DNA of 64,000 bases from assembly GCF_021887715.1 (NCBI RefSeq), contig NZ_JAIQXX010000008.1, forward strand, positions 61,522 to 125,521, read 5' to 3'. The first letter of the stretch is position 1. Each line of letters opens with the position of its first letter. Below the pieces are notes generated by a model. That model made no database searches and was not told the DNA's origin. It was given only the letters and a program-made list of their open reading frames with translations. The translations under genes were made by a program, and so were the position numbers. Below, piece by piece: positions 15,832 to 23,778 of the stretch. Origin of the DNA: Winogradskyella immobilis (GTDB lineage Bacteria; Bacteroidota; Bacteroidia; Flavobacteriales; Flavobacteriaceae).

Positions 15832-16545
15832 TTAATTGGCTTTATATCTAACAATAGCACCTTCTAAAATCTTACCATAATAAGATTTTTTAATAGGATC
15901 AGTAAGATTATTGTAAATAGTATCTAAATATCTAATGGTCGTATTAGGAATTTCATATAAAGCCAAATATGGTGCTATTTCACTGTCTTTATGATTCAGT
16001 GCAAAGTTTATTGTTGCCGCATATTTTAGTTTTAATAAACGATTAGATTGTGCGATTAAAGAGTCTGAAACTTTAGAATTTTCTGATTTTTGTGCTAAGA
16101 AATTGGCTTTAATTAAATCTAAATTACGATTATTAAAATCGGACATAAGTTTTAGATAATCTTCTAATAATTCTTGTTGTTTTGAGCCTGTAATTTTAGC
16201 ATCACTATTAAAATTTGCTAAAGAGGTATTAAGTTCCATAACTCCTTTATCTGCAAAAAATGGGATGTAATGTTCTTCACCATCATTTTGAAATAATTTT
16301 ACATAGAGTAGTAGAGGTTCATCTATATCTGCGGATAATGTAAACTCTGGTTGCCCTTTTATAACCATAGAATCTAAATCTATGATATTACTAGAATCTC
16401 CATCTTTTTGGAGATATACTATTCCTTTTTTTAAATCTTTAATAGATCCTTTTAATGTGAAATTAGACGCTTTGGTTTCCTTTTGACAAGATGCTACAAC
16501 AATTATAAGAATAAGAGCTGTAATACATTTATATGTTTTAATCAT
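15832..16545 (-). CDS. DUF4369 domain lipoprotein
   Basis: A lipoprotein signal (ALILIIVVASCQKE, lipobox Cys20) precedes a DUF4369 domain at about residues 27-115 (FTLKGSIKDLKKGIVYLQKDGD, IDLDSMVIKGQPEFTL). In Bacteroidota this domain often precedes a thioredoxin-like domain; here the protein stops at 237 residues after a helical region and lacks a thioredoxin CxxC, so it is the short form. A role in envelope redox chemistry is only suggested by its relatives. Confidence 0.83.
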   Translation of the reverse strand: MIKTYKCITALILIIVVASCQKETKASNFTLKGSIKDLKKGIVYLQKDGDSSNIIDLDSMVIKGQPEFTLSADIDEPLLLYVKLFQNDGEEHYIPFFADKGVMELNTSLANFNSDAKITGSKQQELLEDYLKLMSDFNNRNLDLIKANFLAQKSENSKVSDSLIAQSNRLLKLKYAATINFALNHKDSEIAPYLALYEIPNTTIRYLDTIYNNLTDPIKKSYYGKILEGAIVRYKAN

Positions 16546-16597
16546 TTTGACTTCAAAAAATTATGAACGCAAATATCTTATATTATTTCAGTAAAAG

Positions 16598-17863
16598 CTA
16601 ACCTGCTGCAGCTATTTTCATAAGCTCTGCACAAAGTATTGCTCCGTATGTGCCAACAACATATCCAAATACAGCTAAAAGCGCACCAACCGTTGCTAGT
16701 GATGGATGAAATGCAGCGGCCACAACAGGTGCTGAGGCTGCGCCACCAACATTGGCTTGACTACCTACAGCTAAGAAAAAATATGGGGCTTTTATAAGTT
16801 TAGCAACAAGTATAAGTAAGCCAGCGTGGATAAGCATCCAAACTAAACCAATAAGTATAAGACCTGGGTTTTCTAAAATTTTACCGAGATCCATTTTCAT
16901 ACCAATAGTAGCTACCAAAATATAGATAAATACACTTCCTATTTTACTAGCTCCGGCTCCTTCGTAATTTTTGGCTTTTGTAAATGAAAGTAATACACCG
17001 ATAAGTGTAGCGATACTAATCAACCAAAAGAATCCACTTCCAAATGAAGACAATGCACTTTTAGGATCGCTTACCGCTTCAAAATTATCTTTTAAAAAGG
17101 TAGAAATATGCTCAGATCCAAAATGTGCAATACCAACAGCTCCAAAAGCAATAGCAAGGATAACTATAAAATCTGTTACTGAAGGAACTCGGGTTATTTT
17201 ATCACTAAAAGTTTGTACTTTGTGTTGTAACTCATCAATAGCTGTGTTGTCTGCCTTTAGCCATTTATCAATCTTTTTACGTTTGCCAATACCTAATAAT
17301 ATAATAGCCATCCATAGATTAGCAACTACAATATCGACTAAAACCATACCTCCATAGAGCTCTTGGTTAAATTCATATATTTCTAGCATTGCAGCTTGGT
17401 TAGCGCCACCACCAATCCAGCTTCCTGCTAAAGTCGCTAAACCTCTCCATGTGGCATCAAAACCAACACCTCCAACAGTTTCTGGTGAAAATATAGAAAT
17501 TAAAAGAATAGCAATTGGTCCGCCAATAATTATGCCTGCAGTTCCTGTAAAAAACATGACTAAAGCTTTCCAGCCTAAATTAAAAATAGCTTTTAAATCG
17601 ATACTTAAAGTTAATAATACAAGAGATGCTGGTAAAAAATAACGGCTCGCTACATAATAAGTTTGCGAAATTTCATCTGATATTAATCCAATAGAATTAA
17701 AAACAGCCGGAATCATATAACACATTAATAATCCTGGTACTATTCTATAAAATTTATGCCAAAACCCTGTTTTTTTAGATTCGGTATAGAATACAAAACC
17801 TAATGCAAGCATTAAGAGTCCAAAAACGATAGCGTCATTTGTAATTAAAGGATGGTTTTCCAT
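16598..17863 (-). CDS. DUF819 family integral membrane protein
   Basis: The 421 residues form about 11-12 hydrophobic helices. Characteristic DUF819 (YjcL-like) segments include AGSWIGGGANQAAMLEIY (about 154-171), IYILVATIGMKMDLG and VGSQANVGGAASAPVVAAAFHP near the C-terminus. The inverted glycine/asparagine motifs resemble carboxylate and glutamate carriers, so transport of an anionic solute is a reasonable inference, but no substrate is known. It stands alone on the minus strand. Confidence 0.88.
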   Translation of the reverse strand: MENHPLITNDAIVFGLLMLALGFVFYTESKKTGFWHKFYRIVPGLLMCYMIPAVFNSIGLISDEISQTYYVASRYFLPASLVLLTLSIDLKAIFNLGWKALVMFFTGTAGIIIGGPIAILLISIFSPETVGGVGFDATWRGLATLAGSWIGGGANQAAMLEIYEFNQELYGGMVLVDIVVANLWMAIILLGIGKRKKIDKWLKADNTAIDELQHKVQTFSDKITRVPSVTDFIVILAIAFGAVGIAHFGSEHISTFLKDNFEAVSDPKSALSSFGSGFFWLISIATLIGVLLSFTKAKNYEGAGASKIGSVFIYILVATIGMKMDLGKILENPGLILIGLVWMLIHAGLLILVAKLIKAPYFFLAVGSQANVGGAASAPVVAAAFHPSLATVGALLAVFGYVVGTYGAILCAELMKIAAAG

Positions 17864-17903
17864 TAGATGTAATTTTATACTGCAAAATACAAAAATTACG
17901 TAC

Positions 17904-17931
17904 TAAAAAAAGTGACCCTTATGGGATCACT
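17904..17931 (-). terminator. Terminator of the SPFH operon
   Basis: The hairpin AGTGATCCC-ATA-AGGGTCACT (17911-17931, one bulged mismatch) is followed on the minus strand by TTTTTTAG. The stop codon of the Arc-like gene is inside the 5' arm of the stem. Confidence 0.85.
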
Positions 17932-18094
17932 CTTTGTTTTTTGATTTGGGATGCCTTTTATGTTCTTTAAGATATTGCATAAGCATCCATTCTATCTGAC
18001 CGTTTGTGCTTCGAAATTCATCAGCAGCCCATTTTTCAACAGCTTTTAACATGTCTTCATTAATACGTAATGCAAAGGCTTTTTTCTTAGACAT
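17927..18094 (-). CDS. Arc-like ribbon-helix-helix DNA-binding protein
   Basis: This 55-residue gene reads MSKKKAFALRINEDM and continues AVEKWAADEFRSTNGQIEW up to LKEHKRHPKSKNKE. The beta-strand AFALRI, helix A (EDMLKAVEKWAADE) and helix B after RSTNGQ fit the Arc/MetJ ribbon-helix-helix fold, so it should dimerise and bind DNA through the N-terminal strand. It is the last gene of the SPFH operon, 5 bp after the DUF1648 gene, and its stop codon is inside the terminator hairpin. It may regulate its own operon. Confidence 0.85.
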   Translation of the reverse strand: MSKKKAFALRINEDMLKAVEKWAADEFRSTNGQIEWMLMQYLKEHKRHPKSKNKE

Positions 18095-18099
18095 TGTTT

Positions 18100-18615
18100 C
18101 TAATGCTTTTCAGTTTTATTTAATTTTTTCTGATATATAAGTAATACTACAGGTAATAATATACTAAACCCTATTACTGTGAATAGAAATCCATTACCTA
18201 AGCTTGTACTTTCATTTTCGGCTACAGTAATAATATGATAGCTAATATATGCCAATAATAACATACATAACATATTGACAATTCTTAATACCCTAGTGCT
18301 AAATTGATAGTGTTTAAAAGCGTTGTGTTCAGTAATATTTACCATATAATTATATAAGTGTGGAAATCGATTTAAATAAAAAAGACCACCATACATAAGT
18401 GTAGCAAGACAAGGCATTAACCAGACAAATAGTTTAGAACTATAATTATCTAGTTGGCCAGAGCTATTAAAATGAGAGGCAATTGTATCTGGCAAATTGT
18501 TGTACTCTAAAATAACATGTAACCACATTAAAATAAGTAAAGTTATAGAAACTAGTTCTATAGCAATGTCTATGGTTTGTAGTGGAATTTTTATTTTAGG
18601 TCTATTATTATTCAT
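18100..18615 (-). CDS. DUF1648 domain membrane protein
   Basis: The 171-residue protein has four or five hydrophobic helices. The DUF1648 signature lies at about residues 40-62 (LPDTIASHFNSSGQLDNYSSK), between the first two helices and probably facing outward. DUF1648 proteins include SdpI-type immunity/signalling proteins, but this one lacks the SdpI C-terminal module and its function is not assignable. It is the fifth gene of the SPFH operon. Confidence 0.85.
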   Translation of the reverse strand: MNNNRPKIKIPLQTIDIAIELVSITLLILMWLHVILEYNNLPDTIASHFNSSGQLDNYSSKLFVWLMPCLATLMYGGLFYLNRFPHLYNYMVNITEHNAFKHYQFSTRVLRIVNMLCMLLLAYISYHIITVAENESTSLGNGFLFTVIGFSILLPVVLLIYQKKLNKTEKH

Positions 18616-18622
18616 TGTAATA

Positions 18623-18781
18623 TTATCTGTTTATATCGCGCTCAAAAATTACCATTGGTGAGTTTTGTCCAATATGTTTTACAGTCCAACCTTCTCTTGC
18701 GTATTTATTTAATAGGTCTTCATATTTTTGTGTTCTATTTTTAAGACCAAGTTTGGGTATAATGACTTTATATTCTTTCAT
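18623..18781 (-). CDS. DUF4177 domain small protein
   Basis: This 52-residue gene encodes MKEYKVIIPKLGLKNRTQKY, then EDLLNKYAREGWTVKHI and ends VIFERDINR. The pattern of a beta-strand, then ...LLN.YA.EGW.V, then a final F.R.I strand is the DUF4177 family, which is small, soluble and of unknown function. It is 7 bp upstream of the DUF1648 gene and 2 bp after the preceding small gene, so it is embedded in the operon. Confidence 0.82.
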   Translation of the reverse strand: MKEYKVIIPKLGLKNRTQKYEDLLNKYAREGWTVKHIGQNSPMVIFERDINR

Positions 18782-18783
18782 AA

Positions 18784-18954
18784 TTATTGAGATTCTATTT
18801 TTTTTAATTGTTCACTAGCTATTGTGTACAAAACAAATATTAGCACCAAAAGCGGTAAAATGATATAATTGATATCTATTTTATTAATGACTTCACTTAA
18901 ACCATTATTTAGCAATGCGTATATAAGCTTAACTAAGAATTTACTAAGAATCAT
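18784..18954 (-). CDS. Small single-helix membrane protein
   Basis: A 56-residue reading frame encodes MILSKFLVKLIYALLNNGLS, one strong hydrophobic segment (about residues 27-44, NYIILPLLVLIFVLYTI) and a short polar C-terminus (SEQLKKIESQ). No family is recognised. Its close packing (2 bp to the next gene, 11 bp after the previous) within the SPFH operon and its sensible start support it as a real gene. Confidence 0.7.
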   Translation of the reverse strand: MILSKFLVKLIYALLNNGLSEVINKIDINYIILPLLVLIFVLYTIASEQLKKIESQ

Positions 18955-18965
18955 GTTTGTAAATT

Positions 18966-19148
18966 TTAAAGTTTTTTATTTTCATCTTTAAAAATGGTAA
19001 ATGCTAAAGCAATTCCTATAATAAGTCCTATTATAGAGCCATAAACTAAACTCATGGCAATATTACCCGTTACAGCACCAATAGTGGTTCCAATACTAGA
19101 GCCAAATGCACTGCCAAGTGCTATACTTAAAGTTTGATTTTTATTCAT
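18966..19148 (-). CDS. Small glycine-zipper membrane protein
   Basis: The 60-residue protein has two hydrophobic helices rich in small residues (LGSAFGSSIGTTIGAVTG and YGSIIGLIIGIALAF), i.e. GxxxG-type packing, ended by KDENKKL. This is consistent with an oligomeric membrane component. It follows the SPFH gene by 2 bp, implying a joint function in the same membrane complex or microdomain. Confidence 0.8.
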   Translation of the reverse strand: MNKNQTLSIALGSAFGSSIGTTIGAVTGNIAMSLVYGSIIGLIIGIALAFTIFKDENKKL

Positions 19149-19150
19149 TA

Positions 19151-20011
19151 TTAATGGCTTAAAGTTCCTGTATTTACTATAGGAGAGGCATCTTTATCAC
19201 CACAAAGTACAACCATTAAATTACTTACCATAGCAGCTTTACGTTCTTCATCTAAGTCAACGACTTGTTTTTTATTTAATTCTTCAATAGCCATCTCAAC
19301 CATGCTAACAGCTCCTTGTACAATTTTATGACGTGCAGCAACTATAGCTGTAGCTTGTTGACGTTTTAGCATGGCATTAGCAATTTCTTGTGCGTATGCT
19401 AAATAACCAATACGGGCTTCTAGTACCTCAATACCAGCTATAAGTAAGCGTTCTTCAATTTCTTTTTCTAAAGCTTCACTAACTTCATTAACACTAGACC
19501 GTAATGTAATATCTTCTACATGACCTTCATCTGCAAAATTATCGTATGGATACATACTTGCTAATTTACGCACAGCAGCATCGGTTTGTACACGTACAAA
19601 ATTTTCAAAGTTGTCAACGTCGAAAGCAGCTTTGTATGTATTAGTAACTCGCCAAACCAGTATAGTACTAATCATTACAGGGTTTCCAAGCTTATCGTTT
19701 ACTTTTAAACGCTCACTATCAAAATTACTAGCTCTTAACGAAATCTTCTTTTTGGTATAGAATGGATTTACCCAATAGAACCCATTCTTTTTTATGGTAC
19801 CTACATATTTACCAAAAAGTAAAAGGACTCTAGAATTATTTGGTTGCACCATTATAAACCCAAACATTAATACAATTGCTGTAACAATTGCAAATGCTGG
19901 CCAGCCAGTTTCTGTTAAAATAATAGAGGTTATACCTCCAAAAAATAATATTAAGAATACCAATAACATTAAATAGCCATTAGCAGGGACAATGATTTTT
20001 TCTTCTTTCAT
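19151..20011 (-). CDS. SPFH/Band 7 domain protein
   Basis: Two N-terminal hydrophobic segments (about residues 12-30 and 34-52) anchor an SPFH (stomatin/prohibitin/flotillin) domain at about 60-235: NNSRVLLLFGKYVGTIKKNGFYWVNPF, then SNFDSERLKVNDKLGNPVMI, and the helical region EALEKEIEERLLIAGIEVLEARIGYL. SPFH proteins form oligomeric rings and organise membrane microdomains or control proteases. It is the first gene of a six-gene operon that includes an Arc-type regulator, and the 5' region contains an AT-rich TGATATTAAAATGATATCA dyad (20040-20058). Confidence 0.9.
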   Translation of the reverse strand: MKEEKIIVPANGYLMLLVFLILFFGGITSIILTETGWPAFAIVTAIVLMFGFIMVQPNNSRVLLLFGKYVGTIKKNGFYWVNPFYTKKKISLRASNFDSERLKVNDKLGNPVMISTILVWRVTNTYKAAFDVDNFENFVRVQTDAAVRKLASMYPYDNFADEGHVEDITLRSSVNEVSEALEKEIEERLLIAGIEVLEARIGYLAYAQEIANAMLKRQQATAIVAARHKIVQGAVSMVEMAIEELNKKQVVDLDEERKAAMVSNLMVVLCGDKDASPIVNTGTLSH

Positions 20012-20111
20012 GATCTATAATTTTAGTTGATTATTCATTTTGATATTAAAATGATATCATAAAGATATATAAAATTTTTAAATTTCAAAATAATTTCAAT
20101 AAAATCTTTTT

Positions 20112-20127
20112 TGGCACAACATTTGTA
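20112..20127 (+). promoter_or_regulatory. Sigma-54-like promoter
   Basis: TGGCAC-AACAT-TTGTA has the -24 TGGCAC, exact 5-bp spacing and -12 TTGTA; the consensus is TGGCAC-N5-TTGCA, so one base differs. It points to the candidate RNA at 20138-20250. A sigma-54-type regulator is encoded at 39834-40997. Confidence 0.4.
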
Positions 20128-20137
20128 TAGTATAAAA

Positions 20138-20250
20138 TGTAATGTCGTAATGCTAAAAATTGGCTGGTTACCGATTCACTACAAAAGCAGACATTACGTT
20201 GGTTGGTTAGTTAGTAAAAAAGCCGCTTCATCTAGAAGCGGCTTTTTTAA
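20138..20250 (+). ncRNA. Candidate small RNA with sigma-54-like promoter
   Basis: The ~110-nt stretch lies between a sigma-54-like promoter and a strong terminator (20221-20249). It can fold: GTAATGTC (about 20140) pairs with GACATTAC (about 20190), with TTGGTTGGTTAGTTAG just before the terminator stem. There is no convincing coding frame. The region is between two divergent-from-it genes, so it is not needed as a leader. Confidence 0.35.
20216..20250. terminator. Bidirectional terminator
   Basis: The stem AGCCGCTTC/GAAGCGGCT (20221-20229 and 20235-20243) is flanked by A and T runs, so it can end both the rightward candidate RNA and the leftward beta-barrel gene at 20277. Confidence 0.85.
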
Positions 20251-20276
20251 TTTTATAATAGCGACAAGATTTTCTA

Positions 20277-21017
20277 CTACTTTTTATATGGGCAATAACA
20301 TTTATTATTTTTAAATAATCCAGAAAATAAACTACCTATATTTTGTGCATCGGTTCTAAATATATCATAAGATACACTAAGGCTTAAAATATTAGGGTTA
20401 TAAGATTGCAAATCAGCAAGATTTACCCCAAAAGTAGATCGTATAAAGTCTTCGCGTTCTTCGGCAACTTCTGTTTGCCCTAATTCATATCTTAAGTCTA
20501 TTCCTAAGCGTTTGTAACGAAAAGCTATACCTATATTAAAACTTATTGCTGTAGTTTTTATATCGGGACCAGCATCACCAGTTGTAAAACCAGTTTCTTG
20601 TACACCTTCTATTGTCGTATCTCCAAAGAAACTAAAACCAGGGCCAGCATATACAGATATAGGTCCAATAAGATCGTAACCAACAAGTATTGGGAAATCT
20701 ATTTTTGATGTACTCCATTCAGCTTGTCGATTTGGAAAATCGTAATAACTTTTTGATGAGAAATAATTAAGCTCCGGTCGAACATACAACTTACCAAATT
20801 GAGCAAAAAAATATCCGCCAAATTGAAAACCAAGGTCTTTTTGAGGCTCAAAAACTAAACCTGCTACGGGTCCATTAGCTCCATTAGAACCGACAGTAAT
20901 AATATCTCCTATGCTAATTGTATTTAAACCACCTTTGACTCCAAAGCCAAACTCTTGTGATTGAAGCGGTAGATAGATGCTAAATAGCAGTACTACAGTT
21001 AAGTATTTTAATTTCAT
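20277..21017 (-). CDS. Outer-membrane beta-barrel protein (PorT-like)
   Basis: A Sec signal peptide (LPLQSQ cleavage after about residue 20) precedes alternating hydrophobic/polar beta-strands with aromatic girdle residues: FGFGVKGGLN, FQFGGYFF, KLYVRPELNYF, ISVYAGPGFSFFG, ISFNIGIAFRYKRLGIDLRYELG. This matches the outer membrane beta-barrel (OMP_b-brl_2/PorT-like) family common in Bacteroidota, about 8-10 strands. The last residues (NNKCYCPYKK) are polar. The role (porin, adhesin or secretion accessory) is not evident. Confidence 0.82.
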   Translation of the reverse strand: MKLKYLTVVLLFSIYLPLQSQEFGFGVKGGLNTISIGDIITVGSNGANGPVAGLVFEPQKDLGFQFGGYFFAQFGKLYVRPELNYFSSKSYYDFPNRQAEWSTSKIDFPILVGYDLIGPISVYAGPGFSFFGDTTIEGVQETGFTTGDAGPDIKTTAISFNIGIAFRYKRLGIDLRYELGQTEVAEEREDFIRSTFGVNLADLQSYNPNILSLSVSYDIFRTDAQNIGSLFSGLFKNNKCYCPYKK

Positions 21018-21137
21018 GATTATTAGATTTGGGATATCTAGGGCTCAATTTATAATTAAATCATTGAGATAGCCATGTATTGTCGATAATTGACATGAAA
21101 ACGTCTATAAGATGTTCAAAAATGATATTAAAACAGT

Positions 21138-22079
21138 TTATCTGTTTGATTCAATGAACGTTACAATAGAATCGATAAGCTCACTAGAGATCTTTCTGAA
21201 AGCTTCGTTATACGATTTAGAATTTTCTAAATCATCACCTTCTATAATAAATAAAACATGGTTCATGTTTTCTATGAGCTTAAGTGTAGCACTTGTATTA
21301 GCATTAGCTAATAGTTTAGCTTCATTTTCGGAGACTTGAAGATCTTTAGTGCCATTAATAATTAGAATAGGAATTTCTAGAGTACTTATTATTTCTGTTG
21401 GATTATACTTTAACCAAGAAATTATAAAAGGTTGTGTTTCTATATTAAAAATAGCACCGAGTTGAGCAGGATAATCTGTAGTAGTCTTACCGGCTTTTAG
21501 TGTTTTTATTACGCGTTCAGTGTCATCAATAAACTGACGAGCTGTGTTATTAATCTGTTCAACAATAACATCACCAAAGTTTTGTCCAGCACCAGATATA
21601 GAAATAAAACCGTCAGTATTATTTTCTGATGCTAATAAGCCTACTAAACTACCTTGACTGTGACCTGCAACATATATTTTAGAATACTGTTCTGTTGCTT
21701 TAAAATATGAAATTACCGATTTGGCGTCTGTAACAAAGTCATTAAAAGTAATCGATAAATCTACATTACCACGACGGATTTGCTTTACGATGCGTTTATC
21801 ATAACGAAATGTGGCAATACCTTTGTCTGTTAGCGCTGTTGCTAATTTCTTTAGATTATTATTTTTTAAAAAGTTTTGATTTCCGTTCCTGTCTGTTGGT
21901 CCAGAACCAGCAATAATAATAACTAATTCAGGTTTTTCTTTACTATTAGGTATCAGTAATGTGCCATCAATGAGCGGATTAATTTGTATTTCACTTTCTG
22001 TATATGCTGGTGATTGCGCAGCTATTTTTGTGATTGAAAGCGCTATGATAATGATTATTGAAATACGTTTCATATACAA
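21138..22079 (-). CDS. Secreted alpha/beta hydrolase
   Basis: A signal peptide (ALSITKIAAQ) precedes an alpha/beta-hydrolase fold. The strand-turn before the nucleophile elbow is visible as KIYVAGHSQGSLVGLL with Ser in GHSQG (about residue 141). An oxyanion-type VIIIAGSGPTDRNG lies near 52-65, DTILIINGTKDLQVS carries the acid region, and NHVLFI supplies the His. The family resembles bacterial serine hydrolases of DUF4886/dienelactone type; the substrate is unknown. The protein is expected to be periplasmic. Confidence 0.86.
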   Translation of the reverse strand: MYMKRISIIIIIALSITKIAAQSPAYTESEIQINPLIDGTLLIPNSKEKPELVIIIAGSGPTDRNGNQNFLKNNNLKKLATALTDKGIATFRYDKRIVKQIRRGNVDLSITFNDFVTDAKSVISYFKATEQYSKIYVAGHSQGSLVGLLASENNTDGFISISGAGQNFGDVIVEQINNTARQFIDDTERVIKTLKAGKTTTDYPAQLGAIFNIETQPFIISWLKYNPTEIISTLEIPILIINGTKDLQVSENEAKLLANANTSATLKLIENMNHVLFIIEGDDLENSKSYNEAFRKISSELIDSIVTFIESNR

Positions 22080-22305
22080 TTGATTGATTTTTTTTGCTAA
22101 GATAATTTTAATTTATAGTAGTCTAGTAAATTACTAACGCATAGTTGTCTACAAATCATATACCAAAACCTTTAAGTTATTATCTGAGACTATATAACAG
22201 AGTGCATTTCATCGATAAAATAACATTATTCGTCTTTAAATGTTAAAATTTAATGTATTTCATCGATTATTAATGTTTTTTAACTGATTTATTTAATAAG
22301 GATTC

Positions 22306-22313
22306 TATATTTG
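22306..22313 (+). promoter_or_regulatory. Promoter -7 element TATATTTG
   Basis: Exact TAnnTTTG match pointing right toward a terminator 115 bp downstream with no gene between. No good -33 TTG is present. Confidence 0.35.
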
Positions 22314-22319
22314 TTGTGT

Positions 22320-22456
22320 ACTAAAATTTAGTTTTTAGTTCAATGGATTAATTAATTAAATATTTGCATTATGTTGTTGGCTTTAGAGACCCTGAATCTA
22401 CCAGCATGAATTAAAGCAAATTAAGAAAAACCGAGATTGAGGGATCTCGGTTTTTT
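22320..22456 (+). ncRNA. Candidate small RNA of about 135 nt
   Basis: Transcription from the 22306-22313 element would produce an RNA ending at the hairpin AACCGAGAT-TGAGGG-ATCTCGGTT and T-run (22429-22456). No gene occupies this strand. The terminator also serves the leftward AlkB-like gene, so the RNA call depends on the promoter. Confidence 0.3.
22429..22456. terminator. Bidirectional terminator of the AlkB-like gene
   Basis: A 9-bp perfect stem with 6-nt loop is followed by TTTTTTATT on the plus strand and TTTTTCTT on the minus strand, immediately after the stop codon of the gene at 22461. Confidence 0.85.
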
Positions 22457-22460
22457 ATTT

Positions 22461-23066
22461 TTAATAATCAACTAAAGTTCTGAATGTTAAATTAATGCGC
22501 TCTCCAATTAGTTTTTTTGTTTTTGCTATTTGATGTAACCAATGGTGTTGCATAGCACCTTTCATAATTAATAAGCTACCATGTTCTAACAATAATTTAT
22601 GTCGTTCAGTTTTTAGAGTTCTATGCTTAAAATGAAACGGACGAGCTTCACCTAAACTAAGAGATGCTATTATTGGATTTTCACCTAAAACCTTTTCATT
22701 GTCAGCATGCCAGCCATTACTGTCATTGCCATTTCTATATAAATTAAGAAGTACAGTGTTAAATGAATGTTGAGAGATACCTTCAATTTTGACTTTAATT
22801 TTTAATAGATCTTTTGAAAAAGGCCTAGGATGCATTGTAATATTAGAGTACGAATAAGATAGGTTGTTTTCTCCATAGAGAGCTGTTAGTCGAGGTTGCT
22901 TGTAGGTTTTACCAAAAACTGTAATATTATCGTGTTGCCAATTGGTATTTGTTTTTATAGCATTAAAATAAGTGTCAGCCTCTATTTTTGAAAACACATT
23001 AGGGATGTATATAAGTTGTGCATCAGGAAGATGAAATTCTTGTTTTTCAAAAGAAAACAGATCCAT
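22461..23066 (-). CDS. AlkB-like 2-oxoglutarate/Fe(II) dioxygenase
   Basis: The 201-residue protein shows the iron facial triad H120-x-D122 (NGWHADNE) and H178 (HHWLHQI), and the 2-oxoglutarate arginines R190 and R196 (GERINLTFR). FNTVLLNLYRNGNDS and IIASLSLGEARPFHFKHR are AlkB/ALKBH2-3-like. Such enzymes oxidatively remove alkyl groups from 1-methyladenine and 3-methylcytosine in DNA or RNA. It is separated from any Ada-type gene, so regulation by alkylation is not visible here. Confidence 0.92.
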   Translation of the reverse strand: MDLFSFEKQEFHLPDAQLIYIPNVFSKIEADTYFNAIKTNTNWQHDNITVFGKTYKQPRLTALYGENNLSYSYSNITMHPRPFSKDLLKIKVKIEGISQHSFNTVLLNLYRNGNDSNGWHADNEKVLGENPIIASLSLGEARPFHFKHRTLKTERHKLLLEHGSLLIMKGAMQHHWLHQIAKTKKLIGERINLTFRTLVDY

Positions 23067-23094
23067 AATAATTTTTTATCTAAATTAGCCTTTG

Positions 23095-23778
23095 ATGGTC
23101 AATTATAAGAACTTCATATTTATAATTTTTACAATAGGACTTTTAAGTGTTCAACAAGAACAAAGTCTACCAAAAGGTTTTGTAAAAGTAACTCAGGTTA
23201 TTCCAGATTTAAATGTTGAGTTACGTTATTATTCATCTCATAATTTTGTAGGAGATACTATAGATGGTTATAAATCGAATACATTGTATATAACTGAGGT
23301 AACTGCTAAGCAACTTAAATTGGTGCAAGACGAATTACAGAAACAAAATTTATGTTTAAAAGTATACGATGGTTATCGACCACAACGCGCTGTAAACCAT
23401 TTTATTCGATGGGCAAAAGCATTAAATGATACCATAAAAAAATCAGAATTTTATCCAGATGTGGCAAAACAAAATTTATTTAAAGAAGAGTATATTGCAA
23501 CACGTTCTGGTCATAGTAGAGGAAGTACTGTTGATTTAACTATTATTGATGCAGAAACCGACGAGCCTTTAGATATGGGAAGTCCTTATGATTTTTTCGG
23601 TGAACAATCTTGGGTTAATTATTCTAAGATTACAGGCCAACAAAAGAAAAATCGTCGATTGCTACAATCAGTGATGCTTAAATATGGTTTTAGAAATTAT
23701 GCTAAAGAATGGTGGCATTTTACATTACGTGGAGAACCTTTTCCAAAGACTTATTTTGATTTTGAGGTTAAAGATTAA
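23095..23778 (+). CDS. VanX-like D-alanyl-D-alanine dipeptidase (M15D)
   Basis: A zinc peptidase of 227 residues with an N-terminal hydrophobic signal. Zinc-binding and catalytic residues are visible as SGHSRGSTVDLT (H141, D148 in the slightly longer frame) and KEWWHF (E206, H209); YDGYRPQRAVNHF carries the conserved Arg. VanX-type enzymes hydrolyse the D-Ala-D-Ala dipeptide, used either for resistance or for recycling cell-wall dipeptide; without van partners nearby, the latter is more likely. The ATG start at 23095 follows a TTG in frame. It is convergent with the MFS gene, overlapping by 11 bp. Confidence 0.9.
   Translation: MVNYKNFIFIIFTIGLLSVQQEQSLPKGFVKVTQVIPDLNVELRYYSSHNFVGDTIDGYKSNTLYITEVTAKQLKLVQDELQKQNLCLKVYDGYRPQRAVNHFIRWAKALNDTIKKSEFYPDVAKQNLFKEEYIATRSGHSRGSTVDLTIIDAETDEPLDMGSPYDFFGEQSWVNYSKITGQQKKNRRLLQSVMLKYGFRNYAKEWWHFTLRGEPFPKTYFDFEVKD

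Larger units (their letters stand above)
22080..22460. other. 381-bp intergenic region
   Basis: Between the hydrolase start and the AlkB-like gene end there is a direct repeat, ATTTCATCGAT (22206-22216 and 22257-22267), a promoter-like element (22306-22313), a candidate RNA (22320-22456) and a terminator (22429-22452). No coding frame of interest is seen. Confidence 0.6.

Noticed and set aside
20111..20314. 67-residue frame across the candidate sRNA
   Set aside because: It needs a TTG start at the promoter, runs through a terminator hairpin and overlaps the end of the beta-barrel gene on the other strand.
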